DNA from: Diabrotica undecimpunctata
Lineage: Eukaryota; Arthropoda; Insecta; Coleoptera; Chrysomelidae
Direction of reading: 5' to 3'
Length of the DNA: 64,000 bases
NCBI RefSeq assembly: GCF_040954645.1
Contig: NC_092811.1
Location: forward strand, 121,231,411-121,295,410
The first letter of the stretch is position 1. Every line of letters starts with the position of its first letter. Positions 19,946-30,952 of this stretch are shown one piece after another. Both the position numbers and the translations under genes were made by a program. The notes under the pieces were generated by a model. It did not search any database. It saw only the letters and a list, made by a program, of their open reading frames with translations, and was not told the origin of the DNA.

Positions 19946-22900
19946 GGGGAGAGTGGGGCACATTCGGCCTGGGGGCAGATTCAGCCACTGCAAATAAAAT
20001 TTTAAATAAGCAGAATTTCGCAACCAATTTTCGCTAGAAATGTGGCAACAATCCATCTTCACTTTAGTTGTTGGTATTTCTGCAATAAACAGTGTCCAAA
20101 TATTTGTTTTGTTTTTAAGTTTGTTTTTTCAAGCTAAACGTAAGTTTTTAAAAAATATATATTTTATGTGATTTAGTGGGCCTGCGTAGCGCAAGCGGTA
20201 GGATGCTTGCCTCGCACGCCGGTGGTCCGGAGTTCGAATCCTACCGCCGGCAAGAACAACTAGACATTTTTAAAAATGTCTATAGGCCCCAGGTCGACTC
20301 AGCCTGAATAAAATGAGTACCTTGGGTAAAACCAGGGGTAATAATAGGCGGTTGAAGCGTAGCACTGGCCATGTTACCTTCCTTGTATACCGTAGGCCCT
20401 AGATATAGCAGACTACCCTGCTATACTCCCAAAGCCGCGAGGCGGTATAAAACGGGAGACTATTATTATTATGTGATTTAGTTAGTTGCTGTTCACATAT
20501 TTTTGTAAAAATTTGCTCATATTAGGTTGAAAATCTCTAGTTTCAGAATATGCATTGATATAACCTCTAACTTTGACCAGAAGGCCACAATAAATTTTTC
20601 ATGCTTGCAAAGTCAGGTGGGGTACTTTCGGCCGGCCTAACGGGGTACATTCGGCAGTGGCCGATTGTGCCCCACACTAATTTAGTAGTAGTTTTAGTGA
20701 TTATTTTGATATTTTTTTTGTATTGCGGATGGTAAGAAAGTACCAAAATAAAACAGATCGAGCAAATATAAGTGAGCAGCGCATAAAAGATGCTCTACAA
20801 AATGTCTTTTCAAGAGATATGTCCCAAAGAGAGGCAGCAAGAACGTTTAATTTAAAAAGACAAACTTTGCAAGCTCGCATGAAAAAAATATTAAGAACAA
20901 TGACGGTTGAAGAGTTTTTACAAAAGTTGACGATGATGGATACGAGAGCGAAAATGTCATAGTAGGTTAGTTGATGGTTCTTGTGTTTTAAATATTTTTT
21001 TGATGTACTTGTTTGTCATAGATGAATAAATATATGTTTTTTAGGCAAGTACGCTTGTATGAAGTGTATTTTCTTCCTCGCAAGAAGACATGCTAGTGGA
21101 TTACAAAAAGCAACGTTCTAATATGAATTAAGACTTAATCTACGAACAAATAAGATCAATGGTTTTTGACTACGCGAAGAATTTACCAAATTGCAAATAT
21201 CCAGGGAGCTGGGATATAAATATTAAGGCAGGAAGAGATTGGTTACTTGGCTTTATGAAAAAGCACTCTAATTTATCATTAAGAAAACCGGAAATCACGA
21301 GTTTGGCAAGAGGTCTCGGATTTAATGCTACCAGAGTAGAGAAATTTTTCCAAAATTACAAGACAGTGTTACAAAAATATAATTTTAGCCCTGATCGAAT
21401 CTTTAACTTGGGCGAAACAGGTGTAACAACAGTCCTACCCCCTCCCAAAATTGTAGCACCAAAGGGTAAGAAGCAAATAAGTCTAGTATCGTCAGCCGAA
21501 AGAGGTGAACTTGTAACAGTTGTCGGGGTTATAAGCGCAATAGGAAACGCATTATAACCGATTTACATATTTCCCATGGTAAGCAATATCGAAGACTATT
21601 TATATGAGGCACCGTCTTTAAGTGTAGCATTTGGAAATAAGTCGGGGTGGATCACTAAATACCTTTTTATTAAAACTCTGGGGCACGTTGTCAACCACAC
21701 AAAATGCGATAAGGAAAATAAAATATTATTGCTGCTGGACAACCATGAGTCGCACACTAGTCTAGACGCAATACTTTATACACAAAATCATGGGAATAGT
21801 AATGCTATGGTTTCCTCCGCATACTTCCCATAAACTACAACCACTTTATTTGTGAGTTTATGGGATTTTTAAGAGTAAATTTTCTTTTTCCTTAAATGAG
21901 TGGTTGATAAATAATCCGGGAAAAACTATTGCTGTTACAAATATCCCAAAAATTACAAAACATTCATTTTTAGAGACATTTTCCCTGAAAAATATTACAA
22001 GCTCTTTTGAAAAACCAGGAATATGGCGCCTTAATTCACAAGCATTTAGCGACGCAGATTTTGATGCCACTAAGGTCTATAAGAATGAATCAAGACGTGA
22101 AAATATCTCAAATCAAGATGCAGATTTTGAAATAAATATTTAGCCATCTACTTCAAAAAGTGTCGGCGTAGTCCGTAATGGCTCTGTACAAGATAATAAT
22201 GAAAAGTGGGGATCGAGGGCGACGAAACAGTTCCGAGCAAAATTCTAAGTCCTGAATATGTAAGATCTTTCCCAATAGTTGAAAAAAGTCAAGATAAAAA
22301 AAGAAAAATTAAAGCAAACCAAGGAAAATCTAGAATTTATACAGAAACCCCTGAAAAACAGCGATTGGAAGAAATAGAAAATGAAAAAAAAAGTGAAATC
22401 AGAAAAAGAGGACAGTAATCTAAGAAAGAAGCAAAAATTCTGAACCAATAGGGATGAACAAGCAAAGAAAGCAAAAATCCAAAAAATTAAAATAAAAGTT
22501 TTTTATGACAGCTCTAGCAGTGAATCGGAAGTGAGCATTTTTTGTGATGACTCGGATGACAATGAAAGTCTTGCATCTTTTGAATCCAGCGAGGAACTCA
22601 TAAAAGACACTTTCATATTATTAAAATTTGAACTGAAAACAACAATGTTTATTATGTTGAAAATGTGGTTGAAAAAGTATCTGATTCTGAATATTTTGTC
22701 AAATATTTGCGGCGCAGGGGAAATTTTAATAAATTTTATTTTCCTCAAATAGAGGATACAGAAACCTGCGAAAAATCAAGTATTCATGCCAGACTTACCA
22801 AATTATCTAAATCTCGAAGAGATTCGACGGTGACATTTCACTACAACTTTGAAGGAATTACGGTTAAGTAAATATCATTGTTAGTTATTAGTTAATAATG

Positions 22901-23288
22901 TTTTTTAGTTCATTAGTTCTTTTTTGATGTGCTAATTTTCTTACTTTTTCATATTTTGTACGTTCAAAACAATGATAACGTTTCTTTTAATAAACTGTTT
23001 AACTTGTAACAATGCCGTTTCTATATACCTTAAAACATTGCGGCCCAAAGTGCCCCTTGGCCTGGCTGATTGTACCCCCACTGGGGGCACAATCAGCCAG
23101 AGTGTAATATATATATTTTATTTATTTATTAACAAAAAACTAAAATATATTCAACAAAACTGTTTTACTTTTTAAATGGACAAAAGTATAAATTTTACTT
23201 TTTTGTTTTCAAATTAAATATAATGAAACATTTTTTGTATTTTTTTACCTAAAAACAATTATGGGGCCGAATGTGCCCCACTCTCCCC
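19946..23288 (+). mobile_element. pogo/Tigger-like DNA transposon, inactive
   Basis: Inverted ends ggggagagtggggcacattc at 19946 and the complement ending at 23288 are flanked by TA on both sides. Inside, a psq-type helix-turn-helix (ISEQRIKDALQNVFSRDMSQ at 20771, then REAARTFNLKRQTLQARMKK) is followed by a CENP-B-like region and a DDE_1 core at 21159-21860. The core reads RIFNLGETGVTTV, KILLLLDNHESH and PPHTSHKLQPLY. The first catalytic Asp is Gly (codon GGC at 21411) and the third is Tyr (TAT at 21847), with a stop two codons on; only the second (LDNHE, 21738) is kept. A C-terminal Lys/Glu-rich part runs to a stop near 22871. A SINE sits in the 5' part. Confidence 0.9.
20177..20470 (+). mobile_element. 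tRNA-derived SINE nested in the pogo element
   Basis: A tRNA-like head carries an A box (tagcgcaagcgg, 20187-20198) and a B box (agttcgaatcc, 20231-20241), giving an internal RNA polymerase III promoter. It is followed by an unrelated body with aggccccaggtcgactcagc and an (ATT)n tail. The target duplication ttatgtgatttag lies at 20164-20176 and 20469-20481. It is complete and probably younger than its host element. Confidence 0.9.
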
Positions 23289-23514
23289 TATTATCATATT
23301 CAACGAGACTTGGTTGACATGTATCTATGCCGATGAAGAGCTGCAGTTTTTTGACCTTAACATCAATGAACAGAACTGATCGTTCCAGGGAAACAAACGG
23401 AAAAATAATTTATATGGAAGACAATTTTTCTCTTACACAACGTTAAAACAAATTGATGCAACAAAAAAAGATATTGTCTACCTAGCATTTATTACAAATA
23501 TTTAAATTATAAAA

Positions 23515-23625
23515 AAGACATGTTCTATGAGGCACTAGACCGAGAGTACGATGAGTGCCCAAAAAATGATATCAAAATAATAGCAGGAGACTTTAATGCG
23601 AAAGTCGGAAGAGAGAATATATTTT
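23515..23625 (+). mobile_element. RTE endonuclease scrap
   Basis: The frame reads MFYEALDREYDECPKNDIKI then IAGDFNAKVGRENI, with the conserved GDFNAKVG box of RTE-type endonucleases. It is only about 35 codons. Confidence 0.7.
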
Positions 23626-23806
23626 CGTTCTTCAAATTATATCTAGTGTGTCATGCTATATCTAGTATGTATTGATCGATCACAAAATTAACAGATTTCA
23701 GTATAATGTGCGGAATATTTCACTAACTATTAGAACTATCGAAAAAATAATATGGAATATTCTTTATTTAATTATCAAATTAATTAGCCAATAAGTTAAT
23801 ACTTAC

Positions 23807-23850
23807 CCTGATTGATAGGCATTTATAGGTGAAAGTAGCGATCGCCGGGG
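23807..23850 (-). CDS. Giant mucin gene, 44-base exon
   Basis: On the minus strand a T-rich tract and TTTTTTAG precede 23850, and GTAAGT follows 23807, both near consensus. The 44 bases encode PRRSLLSPINAYQS plus two bases (GG) of a Gly codon, which the first base of the exon at 19061 completes. The upstream exon (25800-25663) ends on a codon boundary with RQRRK, so the join is RQRRK-PRRSLL, extending the basic juxtamembrane segment. The exon is too short for ORF finding. It is accepted because both splice sites and both phases fit. Confidence 0.7.
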
Positions 23851-24620
23851 CTAAAAAACAAAAATATGTAATTAAAATTCATTTTACTATAATGTTCGAT
23901 ATGCAATATTACGATGGTACCATAATATGATGTCATAGCGATGTTTCCATAATATCAAATCCCGGAGATGACTCCACAGGAAAGGTCGAAAGCTCGATAT
24001 AACAAAATTCGACACAGTCCAACTAAACTAAATGACTAAAAAAAGTTACTTTATTTTAATACGAAATAAAAAATAAATGAAATGTTCTTTTTATTTAAAT
24101 CTACATTAGTATTTTATACTTTTCAACTTTGTGAAATATTTAAGTTGGTATCAGAATAGTAAGGGTTACAGTCCCAAGCCGTAGGTACAAACTGGCAGTA
24201 TGCATATGTTACACACCTTTTTCTTTAAGTTTACAGGAATGGAGGTGTTTTTCAAGATATACGCTAGTTGGGCCAATGGGCCATGGTCCATTATAATCGC
24301 CAATGTCCTTAGGAATGGGACACGTTAAGAAGAAGAAGATGCTAGTTTACCGAAAGCGGCCCATACCAGTTATGTTCTTCTTTTAATTTTTCCATCCTGA
24401 TTTAGTTTTTTACCAGTTTCAAGACATGTTCCAATTATAAATAATGTTCAACATTATGTATGGTATGCTTTTGTATTGTTAGATACAAGCATAGATACAT
24501 ACAAGTTAGATAGTACACGTTCAAGTAGAAACGTTGCTAGAGAGTTAGATAACAATGACTATAGTTAGAATAACTAGCACAGAAGTATTGTTTACTAAAG
24601 TTAGCGTCTGGATTGTCATT
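23851..24620. other. Intron sequence with a possible LINE tail
   Basis: A stretch at about 24270-24345 ending gggacacgttaagaagaaga has the look of a LINE 3' end with an (AAG)n tail. No coding frame supports it. The rest is AT-rich and unassigned. Confidence 0.3.
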
Positions 24621-24624
24621 TTAG

Positions 24625-25114
24625 GAGACTACATAATAAGTTCATTTTTTTTAAGGGCAACTTGAATAGTAGAGTATACCTCGATTTGTTACATAATCAT
24701 GTTCTTCCCGCTATTCTCAAACTTCCTGATGTAAATCTGGAGAATGTTTGGTTTCATCAAGACGGCTGTTCAGTTCACAATTCTCGAATAATTAGGGAGT
24801 ACTTAAAAAATACTTTCCCGAATCCAGTTGTCAGTGGAACAGGCGATATTAAGTTGCCTGCGCGATCTCCAGATCTTACACCTATGGACTTCTTTTCTTG
24901 GTACATTTAAAAATCATTATCTTTGGAACATTTAAAAAGCATCATGTACGATCATCCTGAGGCTAGAGCCCAAAATTTTGATGAATTTAAAAATGGAATA
25001 AGAGATGTCTTCAATTCTGTTATAGCAGAAACTTTTTCATCTGTCCGTAGAAGTTGTTATGAAAGAACTGGGATACTGTTCCGCCATAGAAGGTCAAATA
25101 TTTGTAGGGCATAA
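24625..25114 (+). mobile_element. mariner-like transposase C-terminal half
   Basis: The frame reads NVWFHQDGCSVHNSRIIREY (second catalytic Asp), LPARSPDLTPMDFFSW (third catalytic Asp), then after a stop a C-terminal helical part with RRSCYERTGILFRHRRSNIC. It is the same family as the element at 32787-34800 (DUF4817-linked mariner type, by memory). The first catalytic Asp and the HTH domain are missing. Confidence 0.75.
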
Positions 25115-25517
25115 AGAATTACATACTTTTTATTTTATTAGGAATTATTTTTTATTTTCTATATTTAGTATATTTTTTGTTTTATCTTTTTACCGCTTTT
25201 ATTTTCAATTCAACCACAAAAAATTGTTCACATTATTAAAAACCGATACAAATGCACTGCTTTATAAAGGTCAGTGTATTTTTATTGAGTTTATGTTAAA
25301 AGAAATGAACCGGGCATACGTATGAACACAAAAATCGACGAACAGAGATGTATACCCCATACATTATTATGTGTTACTAAATGGTTTTCGTTTTCTCGTT
25401 TTCTGTCTGGGTGTTGGACGGGATCGGAGAATTACAATTAAGTAGATTTAATAGGCAATGTTGCAGATTTTAGCTCTGTATGTAGTGTGTAATATCTAAT
25501 CCAAAAATTAACGCACT

Positions 25518-25520
25518 GTA

Positions 25521-25595
<75 letters not shown>
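25518..25595. repeat. (TA)n microsatellite
   Basis: About 39 TA units, preceded by ccaaaaattaacgcactg, a possible Tc1-type terminus. Confidence 0.95.
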
Positions 25596-25599
<4 letters not shown>

Positions 25600-25662
25600 T
25601 GACAAAATTATAAGCCAATACCACGTTCATTACGAGTTTTAACTAGAAATAAAAAGACTCAC

Positions 25663-25800
25663 CTTCCTTCTCTGTCGACATACAGAAACGATTAAAACGA
25701 TGACCATAACTACATTCAATATCCATAATATGTATCCTCTTGCAGCGACAGACATGACGATACCTAACGCCGTATATTCAGTCTGTAAGCTTTCTGCGGC
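25663..25800 (-). CDS. Giant mucin gene, transmembrane exon
   Basis: The minus strand has TTTATTTTTAG just before 25800 and GTGAGT directly after 25663. The 138 bases give 46 codons in phase 0, starting AAESLQTEYTALG and continuing to YILWILNVVMVIVLIVSVCR, then QRRK. That is about 18 hydrophobic residues followed by Cys and a cluster of Arg/Lys, which is a stop-transfer sequence. The repeat exon upstream ends in phase 0 (SIDPT then GTAAGT), so the reading frame passes through. The charge pattern puts the Ser/Thr repeats outside the cell and the RQRRK side in the cytoplasm (type I). The exon is too short to stand out as an ORF. The upstream intron would be 17.2 kb. An extra phase-0 exon between them cannot be excluded. 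Confidence 0.75.
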
Positions 25801-25802
25801 CT

Positions 25803-27175
25803 AAAAATAAAATAATCTAGAGATGTGTAATAGTAAAATCGCAAAATGGTCCCTTAAAAAAGCTCCGATTATAAATGTTAAAGCAAATATACAGACAAAT
25901 GAATTACCCAAAGTTTCCCATTTACCAGTTGTTGTATTATATGTTAAAGTATATGTATATATTGTATGTACAATAAACGCAAACACTTACATTTTATTTG
26001 ATCACAGTAATTATGACGCAAGTGTTTCAGTTGGCTACCTTGAAAAGTTTTAACTGTCGTCTGTCATCAGTTGTCACTATATTAGTCGTACGAATTGGAC
26101 TGTTTTCAGTGATTACCGTATTCAATTAGTGAACAACAACAAACAAAATTTACTACGTTAATATACATAATATGATAACTTAACGTGCGTGAACAATAAA
26201 AAAGCGATTTTGAAGTTATGTTAAGCTAGGTTCTACTTTAGCGCACGTGGGAAAGCAAAAGTTAATAATAATACTACGAGAACGGTTTTTAGATGATTGG
26301 AGATAAAAATAAGATAATATTTTTCACATTTATTCTCAAAGTAGCCAAACGTATTCAGTTTTTAGGTTAAATATTCCATATGCATGATTGTTTAATACTA
26401 ACAATGCAAATGTTATTTGAACGTAAAAACAATAATACTGGAACGTAGTGATATTATAAAGTGCTGTATGCTAAATAGTATACATCAAGGAAATACATGA
26501 AATAAATCATACAAATCTAGAGATACTTTTAAGGTGCTTTATGCAAGATAAAAGCCTAGCCAAACCTGCGTATCCTTTACCCGCTTTACCTTCTTTCATG
26601 TCACCTTAAACGTTCATTAAGATTTCTGTCGGCACACACCTTTATTTTATCATATTCGTGGGCATATATGCACCAAGTTAATCGAAGTTAAAAAAGGACT
26701 TAAGAAATATCGAAACTACTTCTAAAGAAGATGCCCAGATGACTAGGGAAGATCTAGCAGTCCCAACAAGTCGTCTTGTAGAGTAGTCTTATTTGAGATA
26801 ACAGCAAGATGATGTAGCTCAGAAATGTTTAACCAGAGCTCACACCATACCTTCATCTACTTTCCGAGGAAGAACGCAGGCAGCTAACCGAACTTAAGCG
26901 CTGATAAAACTTATTGGTGAAGGTCCATTTGCTCATTTGAAGGATGTTGACTAAAGGACAGGAACTTTGGGTTGATATGTATTGAGGAAGAGTATTTTAA
27001 TGCCAGAAAGGAATTTCTTCATGAAAAAAAGGAGTAGTACGAAGTTAACGCTGAAAAAATCCTTAAATCTAAATTGTGCTAACAAACCTTTCGGAGACCA
27101 AAAGGATTTTAAAGTGACATTAACCGGTCTTGATAAACGAAATAAAGAACTAAATCTGTCGTTTGGCAGCTGGAC
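25803..27175. other. Intron sequence, nothing recognised
   Basis: AT-rich sequence without a supported frame. Short frames at 25823-26053 and 26982-27236 show no family motif. Confidence 0.4.
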
Positions 27176-27179
27176 AGCA

Positions 27180-27960
27180 AAAACATATGAAAACTATAAT
27201 TACTATATATACAGTATGTCGAAAACCCACACATAACGACAGATATTTATACGCCTATTCATATCACCATCCTGTACATTTACATTCAGTCATTAAAACA
27301 CTGATTACAAGATACGAAAGACTTACAGACGAAGAACATAAAAATGAAGAAATACATAATGTGAAGGCTTCTCAATATACACCATCTAAAAGGCCCAGAA
27401 TGCTCAAAGGAGAATTATGAACCCAACAGAAGACGAAAAAACCGTTTGAAAAAACTATCATATCATCTGTAAAGGGTTCAACAGAGAAAATGACAAAAGG
27501 TGCTGAGAAAATACAAAAAAGAAACGATATTTAATACCGACGGAGAAGTCTCAACTATTTTACCATACGCAACAACAAAAAAATCATTAGAAAATCAAGG
27601 AGTATATGAGATTCTCTGTGGGGACTGTGACAAATCGTACATCGGATAGACCAATCGAAGAATCTATGTGAGACGAGAAGAAAATCGAAAGGAGAGAGAA
27701 AAGTCGCCTAAAAAAATGTGAAATCAGAGAAGCATTAAAAATTGAAAAAAATCCTAACAATCTAAATCAAAGAGATGATAGGTACTCAAAGGCTTCCGAT
27801 AATATGGAAAACGGTGTTGAAGAAGATTACCAAAGTAAACCAGGCAACAAGGCTGAAGAGTAGGACCCAACTTACCCATACACGTACAGGGCCAATCACA
27901 AGAGGCACTGCCAAGGGCCGCTTGATGGGATCGCGCCAAGATCTACCAGATAAAAGTTTT
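27180..27960 (+). mobile_element. Penelope-like element fragment (RT end and GIY-YIG)
   Basis: The frames read CRKPTHNDRYLYAYSYHHPV, the block that follows the RT core in Penelope-like proteins, then GVYEILCGDCDKSYIG and RRIYVRREENRKRE. The latter is the start of a GIY-YIG endonuclease domain with its CxxC-like finger. An EALKIEKNPNNLNQRDD-type end follows. A stop replaces the residue after YIG, and frames shift repeatedly. A poly-T/poly-G run at about 27957-27982 follows. Confidence 0.75.
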
Positions 27961-28046
27961 TTTTGGGGGAGGGGGGGGGGGGTAAATATGTCTTTATTAC
28001 TCTTGATTTAAGATTTTTGTCGATTTTGTCAGTGACACATTTGATG

Positions 28047-28495
28047 TAAAGCCGCGTTTATTGGCGAGACAATTGTCATTGGACAATTGTCATCACGTGG
28101 TTGCGGATTGTCGGAGGCCAGTCCAGTTGAACGAGAAGATGTTTATACGGGGCCAACTATTGCCATGGCAGTAGGCAGCTAAAACATGGTCGACTGCTCG
28201 TCATCTGTGGTGTCCGGTGAGGGAACTGGCAAAAAACAAGACAGCACTACTTGCCTACACCATTCACACGGCGCCAATTGTCGCGACAATTGAGATTTCG
28301 AGTGGTGGGGGGACTCACTGGGCGCAGCTCATTGTCCTCAGTCTACTCCCGGAGACAACTGAATTTTGGGCCAATTGTGAGGGCAGTTGGCAAGGCAATT
28401 GGCCTGAAGTGTTTAGACGAAGACAATAATTTCATGCCAGTCAGTTGTCTTATGACAATTGTCTCGCCAATTGTCATTGTCTAAACGCGGCTTTA
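28047..28495. mobile_element. MITE-like element with GCCGCGTTTA inverted ends
   Basis: The left end, taaagccgcgttta, at 28047 is the exact inverse of the right end, taaacgcggcttta, at 28482-28495. Both ends continue with partly complementary caattgtc-rich sequence, and gacaattgtc palindromes recur inside. There is no transposase frame in the 449 bp. No clear target duplication was seen, so the superfamily is open. Confidence 0.75.
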
Positions 28496-28689
28496 GGAAG
28501 AAAAATTTTCGTATGATGAAGGTCTGACTCGTTGGGTTGACATTGAGTGGGAGATTGATGTGGAGTAGAGAGCCCAGCGGGTCTACTTGCATCATCGCAA
28601 ATGTGCATTGATCTGGAGACAAGGTGACTGGATTCATTTGTGAAGGTAGGATGAGAGTTGGCATGCAAGTAACAATTGGTACAGAGTGA

Positions 28690-29420
28690 TGAAAACCTTG
28701 GGTTTGGTTTTTTTTATGAAAACCTCGAGAAACGGTAGGGATAAATCAGTTTCCACCTCCATAGTGAACTGGATACTAACTGGAACAACAAAGCATCTCT
28801 GCCGTGTGGCATCCCATCAACATGTGGGTTTGAGCATTGATGTGGATAGTGCTTGGATCTCGAAGTCTTCCATTAAGCTTTACTAGTTTCTGGAGATGGT
28901 ATTGAATTTGGGAGATGAAATAAGTGTTGGACATACAATGTTTAATGAGAGGTATGTTTACTAGAATATCTGATGGTGAGATAGGATATTATTTAAGAAG
29001 TTCGATAAAATGAAAAGAATTTTTGACGAAGGATGAAGCATTTTCTGCGAGAGGATGTAGAATTTTGGCATGGTTGTGTAGTGCAGATGTATGCACTGAC
29101 AATGGGACGTAGAGAAATATCGAGTTTGTGAATTTTGGGTAGACCATATATTCGAGTTGGTATGGAAGACTTTTCAGGAGGAATTAGAGATTGTTTTATT
29201 TCAAGAGAAAGGGAGGTTTTACCAATAATGGCTGTTGCTGTTTTCTCTAGATAATTTGTTGGATTATTAGGAATCGGTCTGCAGTCCGCAGTATTATCGA
29301 GATTTGAGAGTATGTTAACGTAAGAAGTGTTTACGATGACGGTGTCATTTCCTATATATAAATGAAAACACAAAACAGTATGTTGCGATGTACTGATGAT
29401 TTGAACGGAACACCACACAT
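28690..29420 (-). mobile_element. Penelope-like RT fragment
   Basis: The minus frame from 29418 reads PEKSSIPTRIYGLPKIHKLD and ISLRPIVSA, the hallmark finger motif of Penelope-like RTs (YGLPKIHK then LRPIV). Further down, VNIPLIKH and NGRLRDPST remnants follow in broken frames. The catalytic YADD box is not readable. Confidence 0.75.
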
Positions 29421-30170
29421 AATGAATAAGCTTATGAAGATTAGAATATTTAATTAAACAAATTAGGAAAAACCCTCAGATTAAGTTAAACATGTCGTAG
29501 TAACAACGTTGTTAAATTTTATCTGTTATATTATTGCAGAACAAAATTAGTACTGGCATCAATTTAAATAAAAACATATCTCAATGCATCTTTATCGTCT
29601 AAATTTATTGCTACAGGAAAGCGATGTTGCCAAATATAAATTATCTTTATATTTAATATACTTATACCAAAAAAATATCAGAAAAATTTCTGTAGGAAAG
29701 TAGTAGCGGGTAGACACTTTCCTACGATCCCGGTAGATAATAGGTCTACTTCAAGGAAGTGACCCTGCCCACGCGAACCATGCTTTGTTCTGAATTCTTT
29801 ACTGAATTAAATTATGTCACATTCCTTTATCTTTCCAAAATCTAGTTACCTATTCCTATCCCCTCCTGATAAATGACAGCAGCGATCATCAGTACCAGCT
29901 TAAGGCTGGATCGGCTTGAAACTGGTCTACCACAAGCATGACTGTAGCTGTTTGAATGATTATGGTACTGTAATGGGGAAGGCAAGAGAAAAACCCCCTA
30001 TTACATTTATCAAAAATCTAAATGGCAGAAGGCTTATTCTTTGACGAAGTTAGTGCTTGAAAATTAAAAATAATAACAACCGCACGAAAACATTTGTAAA
30101 AATAATTGTAGGAACTTGCATTTTCAACAATTTCAGTCCTTACCATTTTGTCGAAAAGTTAAAATTGGCG
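29421..30170. other. Repeat-derived non-coding sequence
   Basis: A segment at about 29895-30045 (gcttgaaactggtctaccac, aagcatgactg, then aatctaaatggcag) recurs in inverse at about 36035-36130. It is probably the 3' end of a LINE family whose RT lies at 36115-36890. The remainder is unassigned. Confidence 0.4.
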
Positions 30171-30264
30171 GAGATATTAAGAAAAAATGGTTCTCCTTTT
30201 TTTATTTTCAAATTCAAGATGGCGGCAACGCAAGGTTAGGCCTTTTTTTCGTCTAACTTTTCGC

Positions 30265-30660
30265 CTAATTTTTGTGAAAAGTTTATATATATGTGAAAGC
30301 AAACTGATAGGACGATAGTTTTTTAGATCTGTTATGTCTCCTTGCTTGTGTAATAAAATAATGACTGCATTGTTCCATTGAGAAGGATTTTTCCTTGGTA
30401 GATGCATTGGCTGAAAAGCTTGGCCAAAGCCTAGATAATTTTATCTTCACCTAGTTTGATCGCTTCGATCACTACTCCGTCATCGCCAGAGGATTTGTTA
30501 ATTTTCATTTCTAGAAGTGCCATTTTGATTTCGTATGTAGTTATTTCTGGCATTAATTCTGATCCCTGGTTTGTGATTTTAGGCAGGGGCTGATCCTGGC
30601 TTTCGTCGGTGCTCTCATACATTTTGCGATAAAAGGATTCGACAACTTTAAGGATTTTGG
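30265..30660 (-). mobile_element. LINE RT N-terminal fragment
   Basis: Minus frames read [47 protein letters not shown] and then [20 protein letters not shown] with [20 protein letters not shown]. These are the early RT motifs of an RTE/CR1-type LINE. A frameshift lies near 30430. It is truncated beyond the motif-1 region. Confidence 0.8.
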
Positions 30661-30852
30661 TTCTATCAGTAGTAATGTTTTTATCTTTGTTTTTATTTTG
30701 ACATATTTTTGTTGCCTATGTTGTTCGTATTTCGTCTTAAAGCTTTTAACCTTTGGTTTCTTGAATTATTTTAGTTATTTCTCTTGCCGTCTTTTCGGAT
30801 TGACCGGTGGATATCTTTATTTAATTTCTTCATTGTTGTGTAGTTGAAAGTC

Positions 30853-30853
<1 letters not shown>

Positions 30854-30925
<72 letters not shown>
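30854..30925. repeat. (TA)n microsatellite
   Basis: About 36 TA units immediately left of the Penelope-like copy. Confidence 0.95.
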
Positions 30926-30927
<2 letters not shown>

Positions 30928-30952
30928 GAACCAGAAGTATTTGCTGACAACG

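Larger units (their letters stand above)
19290..23450 (+). mobile_element. LINE ORF1 and endonuclease start, interrupted by a pogo transposon
   Basis: At 19290-19900 the plus frames read a coiled-coil region (MIQQMKYLRSELDSLN), MIERQKRSNNIMIFNMPEYG and FIDLDLTPPENRIK. This is the ORF1 type that precedes endonuclease-RT in Jockey/CR1-like LINEs. The sequence breaks at the TA at 19944 and resumes at 23291 with IIIFNETWLTCIYADEELQF, the start of an AP endonuclease (NETWL). The two parts therefore belong to one LINE copy split by the element at 19946-23288. Both parts carry stops. Confidence 0.7.

Noticed and set aside
20177..20255. A functional tRNA gene
   Set aside because: The A and B boxes are present, but the cloverleaf arms pair poorly, and the unit is followed by a SINE body, an (ATT)n tail and target duplications.
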